From Henckelia pumila (Eukaryota > Streptophyta > Magnoliopsida > Lamiales > Gesneriaceae): a stretch of 64,000 nt of DNA. The translations under genes were made by a program, and so were the position numbers. The notes below the pieces were generated by a model. It saw nothing but the letters and a program-made list of their open reading frames with translations. It was not told the DNA's origin and did not search any database. This document shows, in pieces, positions 22,823 through 36,787 of this stretch; position 1 is the first letter of the stretch; each line of letters starts with the position of its first letter. Where the stretch lies: the NCBI RefSeq assembly GCF_033568475.1, contig NC_133123.1, positions 134,872,242 through 134,936,241 on the forward strand, read 5' to 3'.

Positions 22823-25800
22823 ACAGGTGGTATCAGAGCGTAAAGTCTTGGACTAAGATAGAAGTTGAGCGGGGTAGATTGAGTCGCATGCATTTATAGT
22901 ATTGCATGATTATGCTTTACTTGCTTTACAGAATTGTATGCGACGATGATTGTTTGATTGAACACTGCTTGCTTTATCGATATGCGAATTACATGCTTCT
23001 ATGCTGATATGTATGCATGATTTATTGAATTCATTAGAATACGTGAATTCGTTGCAAGCATGTATTATGTGAAAAAACATGAGAATTTGCAAGCATGTGT
23101 TCTATTCAGAAGCATGAGATTATATGTATGTTATACTGCAATTGGATTTTATAATCTCTGCCATATATATTGCTTCTATTATCGAATAAGACAGCTTATG
23201 CAGATAGCATGAGAACCTCAGACAGAACAAAACCTCAGATAGAACAGAACCGTGTTGAGGTAAGGTTTTGAACCGATTGTACTGAGGAGTATGTTAGTTG
23301 AACAACTCTAAAGCTATGAATCATCAACTCAGAAAGATACAGAATATGCTATGTTTAGAAAGGAGTTGATTTGAAGAGCTGGATCCGTTGTTCAAGAGAA
23401 GCATATTCAGATGAACATAGAACCAGCCTGATGTTATATCAACTCCAGGACTTAGCAAGAAGTTGGTGAAGTTGCCAGAAGAAGTACTGAAATTGTTTGG
23501 CAGGTAAGTAAACAGAATTGTTTCTACCCGTATATGCTAAAGAAGATAGAACAGTAGACTTTGCAGAATAGAAGCATAAATTGATTTCAAGCCAGTAATA
23601 GAAGAACGAAATCATGACCTGGTGAGGCAGACTTGAATTTTTTTTTATTCATGCCTCTGTAATTGTGGAAACACTATGATCATCACCTCCACTACAACTT
23701 TCATAGCAGTATAGCTATGAAGCAATAAATAATGACAATAACAGCAAAGATTGATTTAGTCTAAACGCCAGCAGATGAAGACATATAAGCATAACTCCCC
23801 CAGCTGAAACAGATCAAGAGAAAATTTGAATGACAGATAATGTCATAAGCAATAAGCAAGTACAGAAAATGAAGCTCAAGTTGTATCAGATAAGAATAGT
23901 ACAGGTAAGTGAGTTAATTCTAATTAACCGCTTATATATTGATTGCATAGCATACATTCATAGATTAGTGAGTTGTTATGCTATAATTCGTATCTGATGA
24001 GTCTTTATTCATCGTATTTGCTGAGATTTTTGCCTTTGAGTAGAAGAAATGCATTTGAATGATTAGACAGAGAAGATGAAATACAGACTTGAAGAAAGAA
24101 GATTGAATATGCATTATAGATATTAATGCAATACCTAAGTATCAGATAAGAATTGATTGATTCTGTGCAGTGATTAAGTTAGATCAGCAATAGCAATGAG
24201 TAGAGATCTATTTGATATGAGTTGCAGAAATAAATTTCTATTATGTCGGTATTGTTTATATCACGATGACCGTGGGTCGATATATTGAACTAGTACAGCA
24301 TTAACCTAGAATTAACAGCTATGTCAGTGGTTAGAATGTACAGACATAGTTCAATGATATATTTTGACATTTCTACGACATGAATGCAGGTCTATATAGA
24401 GTGGTGTCTAGTACAATTATATTATGACAACTAGTATAGAAGAGCATTACTTGAACTGAAGAACTTCAGAAACAACTAGCAGATTTAGTAGAAAAGAGTT
24501 ATGTAGTACCGAAATGATGATTAATTCTATGACAATAAGTTACGTCGAAAAGATTATATTCGACTATTGTCAGTTAAGAAGTAATAAATGAACTCATATC
24601 AATAGAGAATAAGAAAAATCAGTTACAGTTGAGCTTTTTCTTCAATTTTGCTGAAGCTATTCCATCATAGAAATCATGATTCTTGAATTTCTTGCTATCG
24701 ATTCTGAGGTTTTTGTATTCGACCTCGATCGATTTTGATTGACTCTTATTCCTTTGCTAGAGTCTGATTTGATTCATTCTTCTTGAAGTTTTGATGCAAG
24801 TGATATGGTATCACTTAGCAGATTTTATCATTTAGAATATGTAATTTTGGATGATCTTGATTTGAGCAAGTTCCTTTGAGCTGAGATTTGAGAATTTTGA
24901 TTATTTGATGTATTTATTCAGTGTATCTTGAAGTCTTTGGCTCGTAACTGATAGAAATTCAGATTCAGAATACTAGCAAGATTTATGGGTTTTAGCTAAT
25001 TGCTGGATTTATTGGGTACAGATCTGTACTTGTTGAATATTTATGCTTGACAGAGACGTAAACGATCAGAATTGTTGCGATCCAAGCTAAACTTGAATTA
25101 GTTTGGAAAGATAAAAGCAATATTGATCTTAGATCAAGCAATAGAATATTGATTGAGAATGCTAGATTAAGATAAGAGATAAGACAACAGAGCAGAACAG
25201 ATGAATTTTTTCGGTGAATAATCGTTTGATTATACCAAATATTCTAGATATGGAATATCAGATTCTGAACGAGGCATATGACAATAGATTGAATATTCAT
25301 TCAATTGTTTAAACATGTATGACTTACATGTAGTCATTATGTGGAATCAGGATTGGTGAAAGAAATGAAAGCAGATACGACATAATTAACATTACCAATA
25401 CTAAAATTCCAGTAAAAGAAGCAGAAAAGAAGAACGCAAGTGGTTTATGTAACAGATTAGTTACATAAGAGTTGACATAAGATCAACTTTGTGAACGACT
25501 TTAGTTTGAATCTACACGAATCGTCATGATTTTGCGGTTTAGAGTGTAGTAAAGTTGGACAGATTTATGAATATGTTGTATTAGATATGATACAAACATA
25601 AAGAAATACTTGTTATGAATTTAGCAAGATGATCAGATTACAAGAATTATGGAAATCTATTGTCGAGATAGAGACTTTAGATTTGTTTTCTAGATTGTGG
25701 CATTGATTGTCAGATGTTCTGAGTGTTTGGTTGTATGAGATTTCATTATACCATCTCCTGATTAGTGGATTATCAGATGTGATTATCCAGATTTTCAAGG

Positions 25801-26558
25801 ATATTCTCAGAACGATAGTACTAGATTCGGTACTAATTGATTGATTATTTGCCACTTGATTACTATGATTCCTGTGACAGCTATTTGATAGATATAAAGA
25901 CAATATTTTGATGATTGATTGATCAGAAACATAGAATTGTCTTTATATTGAAACAATCTTACAGAAATATCAGCTATCAGACCAGATATGAGTCAAGAAA
26001 CGATAGAGAATGTGAAGATTGCTTCGAACAGAATAAGAATAGAGCAGCATGAACAGAGCTAGTAAATGAGTAACAGATAGAGATTTGAAGTCTGAACAGA
26101 ATGATCAGTTAAGAATTTCTTTTCCGAGCATCATTAGGTTCAGAAAGAGGATTCAGAATTGATTCCGATGAGTATTTGATCTAGCTTATGGATTAATACT
26201 CGAATAGATGAATTGTTATCCATATGCATTGGCTGAAGAATATCAGTTAGAATATGTATATGCATTCAATTTAGATACAACAAAAGTCGATAAGATTGTA
26301 AGCAAGAAAGACTAACTGATGCAGAGTTAGATCACGAGAAAGAGCAACTTAGATATAAGTTGACTCAGTGATTATATGTGATGCAGAAGCAATCAGAAAG
26401 AAGATTAAGATACAATAGAAGAGAATATATCAGAATATATATCGAAAGCTCAGAGAATTGAAGTCAGTATTACTTTAGTCAGCTATACAGTTTATGAGAA
26501 TCAGAAGTAGGATCGAATGCGATTTCGAGGACAAAATCATTCCTTAGAGGGGAGGAAT
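22823..26558 (+). pseudogene. Decayed internal region with integrase remnant
   Basis: Starts with ACAGG and the tRNA-Met primer binding site 22828-22839, and ends with the polypurine tract 26546-26557. All six frames are closed. About 25630-25850 can be aligned at the DNA level with the intact integrase core of the right-hand chromovirus, for example ATCAGATTACAAGAATTATG against the intact copy's equivalent segment near 63700. No gag or protease could be recognised in the first 2.5 kb. The same decayed sequence occurs at about 2230-3275, so it belongs to a family. Confidence 0.7.
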
Positions 26559-29196
26559 TGTAAGGCCCGAAAATATTAAGTTCTTAATTATGGGATTTAA
26601 GATTTAAATTCCGAAAATGAGAAAAGAGTTATTTGAAGAAGTTAAGAAATTAGAGATTTCAATTTCGGGTCAAAAATATTTAATTTGAGGATTTTCGGAT
26701 TTTAAGATTTTAATATCCGAAATTCTTAAATTAAAAAATTAAAAATATTTGAATTGATATTTATGAAATTTAAGATGTGAATTCCAAGATGATAAATATC
26801 AAGGATTGAATTTGAGGATGAAATCCGAGTAAGGACTCATTTGCAAATATTGAATAGTTCAAGGATTAAAATGCGATAAGGTCCGAAATGATTTAATTTT
26901 AATCCGAGAATATTTAATTTGAGAATATTTAGAGTTTAGAATTAAATTCTATTATTCTTAAATTATTTAGGATTGAAATTGAATTAAATCGCTTGTCCGG
27001 GGACTAAATTGCAATTATTAAAAAATTCAGGGACTAAATTGCAAATAGGCCAATATATATCTACTTGTACACGTGGGAATCAGATTGTTTCATTCCCAAT
27101 TCTGAAAATGGCCGAGAGGTTTTAAAACAAAATTCAAACGCCATTTTCACCTTTTCAAGCTCCGATAAAAATCGTTCCGCCCGGTAGAATTTCCAATTGA
27201 GCATATATTTGCGATCACAGCTCCGAGTACTACGTTTTGACGTAAGTTTTATGAAGTTCTACCATGTTTGAATTTTATGATGTTGTTAGAATTAAGATTT
27301 GATTGTATATACATATTCTAGCATATACGACGATAGCATATCTAAGACGGATCGAGAAAAGATCGTCGTTTGAACATGTTTTGGATTTTGCGAAGATTTT
27401 TCCGAAATCTGAAATTTGGGACTTGTTATGTACGTTTATAAGCTGCTCATTTGGTGATGATATTATGTTTAGAGCATAGTATTGAGTATGTTTATGCTTT
27501 AAGAATTGCCGACTTTGAACCGTTACGCCGCCGGTTTGAAATTTAATCCGATATCAGCTATAGACTGAATTTAGCAATAAATATCAGATTGATAATGATA
27601 TTGAGCATGGTTTACACTTCATTTCAGTTGGGAATGGAAGTTATCGAAGTCGAATCGACGAGTTCGAGTCGTTTGAACCATTCAAGTTGAATCCAGATTC
27701 TGATCAACTATCAACGTCGAATGAGCAAGCATGAAATGAATAGAAATTAAATACGTCATCAGATTTGATGTTAGCAAGATTGAATATGTTAAAGCCAAGA
27801 TCGAAAGGTATGAATCGACATTATTCCTGCCAGGTAGAACAACTCGAGAACGTGGTGGTTTTCGAGTTATCTTGAAATCACATACTTAGTTGTTTCAGTG
27901 CTCTTATGTGATTTATATGAGTTTTGATGCTTTGATTGATTATGTGATTATATATATGTTCAAGATGTTTTACAGTCTTTAATGCATACAACTTATGTTG
28001 CATTCATCTTGAACTCCAGCCTGTAAAGCATAAGGGCAGATTAGCCTAGATTGCGAAATGACGTTTGGAGAATTATAGTTGAGTGGCATGGATTGCAGCC
28101 TTCGCTTTCAGAGCCAGAAGACTCTCTATAATTGCACCAAAGTCAGAGGATTAAAATACTTGATGCCGCCTCGATTGGGAGTGTCGGCGGTTTGATAGTT
28201 ATTTTATTTCTCGGGATCCCAAAGAACTAAGCTTTATTGATATCAGATTTGATAGCCTTTTCCTTGGCACATGCATTGCATTTATGCATTAACCTAGAGT
28301 TTTCTATGGTTTATATTATGCAGTTATAAATGCTAGCATGTTGTGATACACTATTCTAGATATGAATGTGTGTTATTGCTTTAGATGAATCATTATGTGT
28401 TAAGAGTTTAAGCGGCGATGATGATTCTATGAATTACATGTTATTACATGTTTTATGATTTTAGAGTTTTATAGCATATAGATTCCATATGCTTTCATGA
28501 TGTATATGCATGTCTTTCATACTGAGATTTATTCTCACCGGAGTTATCCGGCTGTTGCTTTGTTTGTATGTGTGCATTGCATCAGGTTAGGGCATGATCA
28601 AGTTAGAGTTGGCTTGGATAGATTGAGAAGAGAGATAACATGTGGTGATTCGGGTTTTAAGCAGATGACATGTATTTATGATTTGGTAAACATGTTAGAA
28701 AGCAAGAACCTTTGTATATATTATTTTTGCCAAGTATTGATTTATACTTGAGAGTTCATGTATTCTAGATCACTTAGTATGAGTTTGAATGCATGTAAAT
28801 TATGTAGAATCATGTTGAGAAATTTATATGAAGTTTGTATGAGATTTTGAATCAATTATACAACAAAGAAGCATTTTTATTCTCTGGACAGGGAGCCCGC
28901 TCGATCGGGTGAACTTCACCGATCGAGCGAGGCCTGTATTTTGCCAAAACAGAGGAGTGAGTTTTTGGGCTCGCTCGATCGGGAGATTTTCACCGATCGA
29001 GCGAGGCCAAAATGGATTCAGACCGAGAGCTGCAATTTTATGCTCGCTCGATCGGTAACATTTATCCGATCGAGCGAGGGGCCTTATTTAAAATTTTTTT
29101 TTTTTAGCTCTTGGTTTATTATTCATGTATTGTTTGATTAATTATTAATTAATCATTTATTGCCCTAAAATGAGATTAGCAACCCGGGTCCCCACA
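26559..29196 (+). repeat. 3' LTR of the 9.0-kb retrotransposon
   Basis: 2638 bp, TG...CA termini, followed by target duplication CAAAC (29197-29201). It carries the same three hairpins at about 28896-29079, including the same loop sequences with few changes. Confidence 0.92.
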
Positions 29197-29590
29197 CAAA
29201 CTCACGCAGGTGCATTGTTTGAACTGACTTGGAGCAAAATTCCAGAAGAACAGCCGCTCGGGGGCAATCTTAAAAGTCGTGCGGGTGCACTGTTGGATCT
29301 GACTTTATGAAGATTTCAGTAGAGAAGTTGCGCGGGCGCGCTAACAAACTCGTGCGGGTGCACTGTTTGAACTGACTTGGAGCAAATTCCTGAAGAGCAG
29401 CAGTGCGGGGGCAAGCTTAAAAGTCGTGCGGGTGCACTGTTGGATCTGACTTTATGAAGATTTCAGTGGAGAAGTTGCGCGGGAGCGCTAACAAACTCGT
29501 GCGGGTGCACATTTGGATCTGACTATGGGTCATTTTTTGTACAGAAGCTGCGCGGGGGCTCTTACAATGGTGTGCGACCGCACTTCATGC
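29197..29590. repeat. GC-rich tandem repeat array, right fragment
   Basis: Alternating half-units of about 73-75 bp, each starting TCGTGCGGGTGCACTGTT. One continues TGAACTGACTTGGAGC and the other GGATCTGACTTTATGAAG, so the higher-order unit is about 148 bp. Half-units end in words such as GCGCGGGCGCGCTAACAAAC. It is continuous with 20109-20191 once the retrotransposon is removed. Confidence 0.8.
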
Positions 29591-29603
29591 GTATGACTTA
29601 CTA

Positions 29604-32600
29604 AGGAAAGAGCTAACTAAGGTACATATTTAGGTAAATCAGGTACAACCAAGTCTATACTGACGTACATATGACCGATAATAAAGTACATAACCTGGTA
29701 AAATAAGCATGGCCTCGGATGTATTCACTAAGTTGCTGAGGTGAAAATAGGACATACATGTGCACTTTGGGTAGTAGTCACTAAACTTTTGTGGCAAATA
29801 AGAAGTTAACAATAAATATTGAAAGACCTAACTAGAGTACAAATTTAAGAAAATAAGGTACAACCAAGTCTATAATTAAGTACATATGACCGATAATAAA
29901 GTACATATCGTGGTAAACCAAGCACATTGCAACAAAGCAAGACTTGAAGAATTTCATGTCTAAGATAGTAAAACCATTTGGTATATACTCAATAGAGTAT
30001 AATTTACGTATAATCACAGGCATATCCTCGGATTTATTCATTAAATTGATGAGGTGAAAATAGGACATACAAGTGCACTTTGGGTAGTAGTCACTAAAAT
30101 TTTGTGGCAAATAAGAAGTTAACAATAAATATTGAAAGGCCTAACTAGAGTACATATATAAGAAAATAAGGTACAACCAAGTCTATACTTAAGTACATAT
30201 GACCGATAATAAAGTACATATCGTGGTAAACCAAGCACATTGCAACAAAGCAAGACTTGATGAATTTCATGTTCAAGATAGTAAAACCATTTGGTATATA
30301 CTCAATAGAGTATAATTTACATATAATCACAGGCATATCCTCGGATTTATTCATTAAGTTGATGAGATGAAAATAGGACATACATGTGTACTTTGGGTAG
30401 TAGTCACTAAAATTTTGTGGCAAATAATAAGTTAACAATAAATATTGAAAGACCTAACTAGAGTACATATATAAGAAAATAAGGTACAACCAAGTCTATA
30501 CTTAAGTACATATGACCGATAATAAAGTACATATCGTGGTAAACCAAGCACATTGCAACAAAGCAAGAATTGATGAATTTCATGTTCAAGATAGTAAAAC
30601 CATTTGGTATATACTCCATAGAGTATAATTTACGTATAATCACAGGCATATCCTCGGATTTATTCATTAAGTTGATGATGTGAAAATAGGACATACATGT
30701 GCACTTTGGGTAGTAGTCACTAAAATTTTGTGGCAAATAAGAAGTTAACAATAAATATTGAAAGACCTAACTAGAGTACATATTTAAAAAAATAAGGTAC
30801 ATCCAAGTCTATATTTAAGTACATATGACCGATAATAAAGTACATATCGTGGTAAACCAAGCACATTGCAACAAAGCAAGACTTGAAGAATTTCATGTTC
30901 AAGATAGTAAAACCATTTGGTATATACTCAACAGAGTATAATTTACATATAATCACAGGCATATCCTCGAATTTATTCATTAAGTTGATGAGATGAAAAT
31001 AGGACATACATGTGCACTTTGGGTAGTAGTCACTAAAATTTTGTGGCAAATAAGAATTTAACAATAAATATTGAAAGACCTAACTAGAGTACATATATAA
31101 GAAAATAAGGTACAGCCAAGTCTATACTTAAGTAGATATGACCGATAATAAAGTACATATCGTGGTAAACCAAGCACATTGCAACAATGCAAGACTTGAT
31201 GAATTTCATGTTCAAGATAGTAAAACCATTTGTTATATACTCCATAGAGTATAATTTACGTATAATCACAGGCATATCCTCGGATTTATTCATTAAGTTG
31301 ATGATGTGAAAATAGGACATACTTGTGTACTTTGGGTAGTAGTCACTAAAATTTTGTGGCAAATAAGAAGTTAACAATAAATATTGAAAGACCTAACTAG
31401 AGTACATATTTAAGAAAATAAGGTACATCCAAGTCTATACTTAAGTACATATGACCGATAATAAAGTACATATCGTGGTAAACCAAGCACATTGCAACAA
31501 AGCAAGACTTGAAGAATTTCATGTTCAAGATAGTAAAACCATTTGGTATATACTCAATAGAGTATAATTTACATATAATCACAGGCATATCCTCGAATTT
31601 ATTCATTAAGTTGATGAGATGAAAATAGGACATACATGTGCACTTTGGGTAGTAGTCACTAAAATTTTGTGTCAAATAAGAAGTTAACAATAAATATTGA
31701 AAGACCTAACTAGAGTACATATATAAGAAAATAAGGTACAGCCAAGTCTATACTTAAGTACATATGACCGATAATAAAGTACATATCGTGGTAAACCAAG
31801 CACATTGCAACAAAGCAAGACTTCATGAATTTCATGTTCAAGATAGTAAAATCATTTGGTATATACTCAATAGAGTATAATTTACATATAATTACAGGCA
31901 TATCCTCGGATTTATTCATTAAGTTGATGAGGTGAAAATAAGACATACATGTGCACTTTGGGTAGTAGTCACTAAAATTTTGTGGCAAATAAGAAGTTAA
32001 CAATAAATATTGAAAGACCTAACTAGAGTACATATATAAAAAAATAAGGTACAGCCAAGTCTATACTTAAGTACATATGACCGATAATAAAGTATATATC
32101 GTGGTAAACCAAGCACATTGCAACAAAGCAAGACTTGATGAATTTCATGTTCAAGATAGTAAAAACATTTGGTATATACTCAATAGAGTATAATTTACGT
32201 ATAATCACAGGCATATCCTCGGATTTATTCATTAAGTTGATGAGGTGAAAATAGGACATACATGTGCACTTTGGGTAGTAGTCACTAAAATTTTGTGGCA
32301 AATAAGAAGTTAACAATAAATATTGAAAGACCTAACTAGAGTACATATTTAAGAAAATAAGGTACAGCCAAGTCTATACTTAAGTACATATGACCGATAA
32401 TAAAGTACATATCGTGATAAACCAAGCACATTGCAACAAAGCAAGACTTGAAGAATTTCATGTTCAAGATAGTAAAACCACTTGGTATATACTCAATAGA
32501 GTATAATTTACATATAATCACAGGCATATCCTCGGATTTATTCATTAAGTTGATGAGGTGAAAATAGGACATACATGTGCACTTTGGGTAGTAGTCACTA

Positions 32601-33758
32601 AAATTTTGTGGCAAATAAGAAGTTAAAAATAAATATTGAAAGACCTAACTAGAGTACATATATAAGAAAATAAGGTACAGCCAAGTCTATACTTAAGTAC
32701 ATATGATCGATAATAAAGTACATATCGTGGTAAACCAAGCACATTGCAACAAAGCAAGACTTGATGAATTTCATGTTCAAGATAGTAAAACCTTTTGGTA
32801 TATACTCAATAGAGTATAATTTACGTATAATCACAGGCATATCCTCGGATTTATTCATTAAGTTGATGAGGTGAAAAGAGGACATACATGTGCACTTTGG
32901 GTAGTAGTCACTAAAATTTTGTGGCAAATAACAAGTTAACAATAAATATTGAAAGAACTAACTAGAGTACATATTTAAGAAAATAAGGTACATCCAAGTC
33001 TATACTTAAGTACATATGACCGATAATAAAGTACATATCGTGGTAAACCAAGCACATTGCAACAAAGCAAGACTTGAAGAATTTCATGTTCAAGATAGTA
33101 AAACCATTTGGTATATACTCAATAGAGTATAATTTACATATAATCACAGGCATATCCTCGAATTTATTCATTAAGTTGATGAGGTGAAAATAGGACATAC
33201 ATGTGAACTTTGGGTAGTAGTCACTAAAATTTTGTGGCAAATAAGAATTTAACAATAAATATTGAAAGACCTAACTAGAGTACATATTTAAGAAAATAAG
33301 GTCCAGCCAAGTCTATACTTAAGTACATATGACCGATAATAAAGTACATATCGTGATAAACCAAGCACATTGCAACAAAGCAAGACTTCATGAATTTCAT
33401 GTTCAAGATAGTAAAACCATTTGGTATATAATCAGTAGAGTATAATTTACGTATAATCAGAGGCATATCCTCGGAATTATTCATTAAGTTGATGAGGTGA
33501 AAATAGGACATACATGTGCACTTTGGGTAGTAGTCACTAAAATTTTGTGGCAAATAATAAGTTAACAATAAATATTGAAATAACTAACTAGAGTACATAT
33601 TTAAGAACATAAGGTACAACCATGTCTATACTTAAGTACATATGACCGATAATAAAGTACATATCGTGGTGAAACAAGCACATTGCAACAAAGTGAGACT
33701 TGATGAATTTCATGTCTAAGATAGTAAAAACATTTGGTATATACTCAATAGAGTATAA
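29604..33758. repeat. 313-bp tandem array (about 13 units) in MULE-1
   Basis: Twelve complete units repeat with an exact 313-bp period from 29832 to about 33570. A shortened first unit (29604-29815, lacking about 105 bp in the middle) and a partial last unit (to about 33758) flank them. Units fall into two main types (TTTAAG...TTGAAGAATTTC and ATATAAG...TTGATGAATTTC) that tend to alternate. Each unit holds four GTAC words in its first 80 bases. The reverse strand of every complete unit contains an open frame of 92-97 codons (MLTSYLPQNFSDYYPKCTCM...), with its stop inside the unit. I see no family resemblance, and the frame most likely stays open because the units are so similar. Confidence 0.93.
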
Positions 33759-34367
33759 TTCATGTATGTTGTACCATATATCGATCGGATCATTTATAAA
33801 TGAAATCTCGACAATTATACCTTACTGTAGTGTATGTTGTACCATATGTGTAGATTGAGTGAACCTGATTTCTTAGTATATGTACTAATATTCAGTAAAC
33901 AAATCCGACATGTGTTGGTCATTTATCAAACTAGCCATGTGCGCACAAAAAAACCATCATCTGTGTTAATGTTTTCAGCAACACCAAATAACAACACCAT
34001 CAAGGTTAAACGTCAACGATAACAAGCATATCAATAAGTTGTTCACAATACAAACACAAGAACCATCTAGGCAACGCTAAACCATAAATAACTAGAAGTC
34101 CATAAAGTTCGGACTAAAATGTCTAAGAACTGAAACCATTAAACTAAAACTAAACTACAAATCCACCACTGGAACGCGTATGCTTCCTAGCAGGCAAATC
34201 CACGATCAATTGCCCTTCCTCTCTCCTTTTTCTGCTGCAGAAATGTAAAAAAAGTAATTAGTTATCAATACTTCGTAATAATAATATATAATAAGAAAGG
34301 ATGTCGACAAGTAAATAATTATAAGTACACTCAATATTGAGATACTATTTCAATTAACCATATAAAC
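33759..34367. other. Spacer between 313-bp array and MURA gene of MULE-1
   Basis: Moderately AT-rich. A few GTA/TAC words carry on from the array. The segment nearest 34367 is the 3' untranslated region of the transposase pseudogene. No other gene was seen. Confidence 0.45.
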
Positions 34368-36787
34368 CTATTCTATGGCTTCTTTGCAACTACGTCTATT
34401 GTGCCCTGGCTTATGACAACGACCACACTTTGACACACATGTTTCAACTTGAGACGGAATCCTCTTAGTCCTTCTACGACCTGGTTGACTTCTTATATCA
34501 GGAGCATTGATTACAGATCCTTCATCATTGTTGTTCTCGTACATGTCCAATGTCGGTATGGGATTGATCATTCCTTTATATGCTTGATGATACATTTCAA
34601 TATGGAAATATCGATCACAAAAAGCATATAGCAACATCGACTTTGATTTAATAGCTACACAAGCATGCTTGCACGAAAGCATATTAATCTGCCAAGATTT
34701 GCATGAACAAGTCCATTCATTCAAATCAGCCGCAAATGATTTATCACCATCAACTACCTCAAATTTCCAACCACATGATCTGTTAATACTCAAGTTTCTG
34801 GATTCAATATATGTACTAGCTAGAGCCTTCTCCTTCTTCGGGCTTAATTCCTGAACCATGACTGATGTTGTTTCACGTCGTCTGTGCATCATGTTCATGA
34901 TTTGCACACATACATGATCCACCATAGAAACAATTGGAAGATGACGAGCTATTTTAACCCAGTTGTTCCAACATTCGGCAATGTTATTATTTATTACACC
35001 TCATCGCCTTCCCGGAAACAAAGCATTTGCCCAACTTTGTGGAGCAGAACTTGTGATAAAAGTACTAGCACGAGGCATGGATTCCAAAATATTATTAATG
35101 TGGCGTGTAAATTCTTGTTGTGAAGGGGCATATGCAGCTTTCTTGAACACAGATAACCAATGTTTTTTGTTGTGTAGCGGATAACTTTGCAAGACCTTCA
35201 ATGACAAGAAAATTAACACATTTATATGACCATCAATAAATAATACTATTGAAGATTTCAAACAAAAAAATAAATTACTTACTAACGTGCTTCACAAAAT
35301 TATCCACCAAGTGCCTCAAACAATAAGCATGGTGACTTTCCGGAAATAATAGCTTAACAGCCTTGATAATACCGGGATGTCTATCTGAGAAAAAAGTGAA
35401 CTTTTCAAACACCATGATATGTTGCAAAACAAGGACACCTCTCAAATGAAAACAAAACCATTCCCAATTCGAATCATTCTCAGCATCCACTACAGCGTAT
35501 GCCAATGTAAAAAGATCATCATTGGCATCTTTTGCCACTGCAAGTAGGATACTACCTTTATATTTGTTCTTAATATGAGTTCCATCGAGAAAAACCATTG
35601 GTCTACAACCAGTAGCAAAACCAACTGCACATGCATTAAAACAAAGGAATAACCGTTTGAATTTATTGGTTACTACATCAATCTCAAAATCTGCCACACT
35701 ACCAGGATTTGTTTCTCTAACTGCACGACAATACCATCTCAATTTGTCATAACACCCCTTATCTGTGCCATGGAGATCATGCATAGCTAATTCCTTGCCC
35801 TTCCAAGCCTTGTGATACTCTAAATCTACTCCAAAATCTCTGTGTACATCTTTCACCATTGCACAGGGACGATAAGATGGCTCTCCCCTCAATTTATCCT
35901 TCATCAAATCTGCGACCCAAGCTGAATCAGCTCTTGCATGTCCTCTACCAGATAAATTGTCCTCTCCACAAGTGTGTTGTAAATTGCATTTTCTGATCCC
36001 AAATAGATTGTCTGCCTTATGTCTGGATGCATAAACTCGCCACTTACAATTATGTTCAGTACAAACAACAATAATCTTATCTCTATCATTTTTTGCATAC
36101 AAAAATGAGCGTCTTACAGAATATTTTTTCATATAAATTCTAAATTCTGCAGCATCTTTGAATGTTTGGCCCACCCCGCGTATGCAATGAAACCAAGAAT
36201 CAAGGGAATTTTTTATGGGGGCCTCTTCAAGCTCATTATCACTTCTGGATTGTCTGTCATCTTCGTCGTCTCTTATGAATTTCACAACCATAACTTTAGA
36301 ATTACTTTTAGGATGAATCAACAATAAAAATCACCAGAAAACTATAACTAAGTACAACAACAAAATCACGCTTTCAAACTTTATCTATACATAAAGATAA
36401 CAAATAATTACCGAAGTAAACAGTATAGACAGTGCAAAAAAAAAAAAAGGGAACGAGTGGATTATACCTCTCAGTATTTAAACCTCCTATAGTCTGATCT
36501 TTTTTCTCGGCCCTCAATTCAATCATAGTCAACCTCATACACATGTGAAGATGTATCATATTACGGACATCATCATTGTTGTTCTAGGTAACGTACATCT
36601 TGTACTGTGGAGCTATGTATTGTAGTGACATAGATTGAGGATTAATTTGTTCATATTTTCTTGACAAACTCTAAAATAAATCATCCAAACTAGATCCACT
36701 CATAATTAAAATCACAAATAATTTCTCATTACATTTGCAGCAACCCAAAAACGCAAGGTTGGAAGAAGACCCTACTCCAGATTCCAT
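34368..36787 (-). pseudogene. MULE-1 MURA-type transposase, broken
   Basis: Starts MESGVGSSSNLAFLGCC at 36787. Exon 1 runs to about 36468, exon 2 from about 36296 to 35279, and exon 3 from about 35198 to 34368. Features in order: an N-terminal region shared with MULE-2 (INPQSMSLQYIAPQYKMYV); an FLYAKND...CKWRVYAS zinc-binding-like MuDR region with FGIRKCNLQHTC; the MULE transposase core with FLDGTHIKNKYKG and FFSDRHPGI (acidic catalytic candidates); a SWIM finger (CSCKSWQINMLSCKHAC); and a CCHC knuckle (CGRCHKPGHNRRSC). MURA cuts and joins MULE ends. Stops: TAG at 36671-36673 and 36584-36586, and TGA at 35001-35003 where MULE-2 has Trp (GKRWGIINNN). The first two stand where MULE-2 has Leu. 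The copy cannot make a full protein. Confidence 0.85.

Larger units (their letters stand above)
20192..29196 (+). mobile_element. Non-autonomous Ty3/gypsy-derived LTR retrotransposon (9.0 kb)
   Basis: Two long direct LTRs (20192-22822 and 26559-29196), each starting TGTAAG and ending GGTCCCCACA, are flanked by the 5-bp duplication CAAAC (20187-20191 and 29197-29201). A primer binding site complementary to initiator-Met tRNA (TGGTATCAGAGC, 22828-22839) and a polypurine tract (AGAGGGGAGGAA, 26546-26557) are intact. The 3.7-kb internal region has no usable ORF. At about 25630-25850 it aligns, with heavy decay, to the integrase core of the chromovirus at 62813-64000, and just before the PPT it keeps the chromovirus tail GATTTCGAGGACAAAATC. 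It therefore looks like a large LTR derivative that moved with proteins supplied in trans. It sits inside MULE-1, within a GC-rich tandem array. Confidence 0.9.

Noticed and set aside
29604-33758. CRISPR-like array
   Set aside because: Units are directly adjoining 313-bp repeats without unique spacers, in a plant genome.
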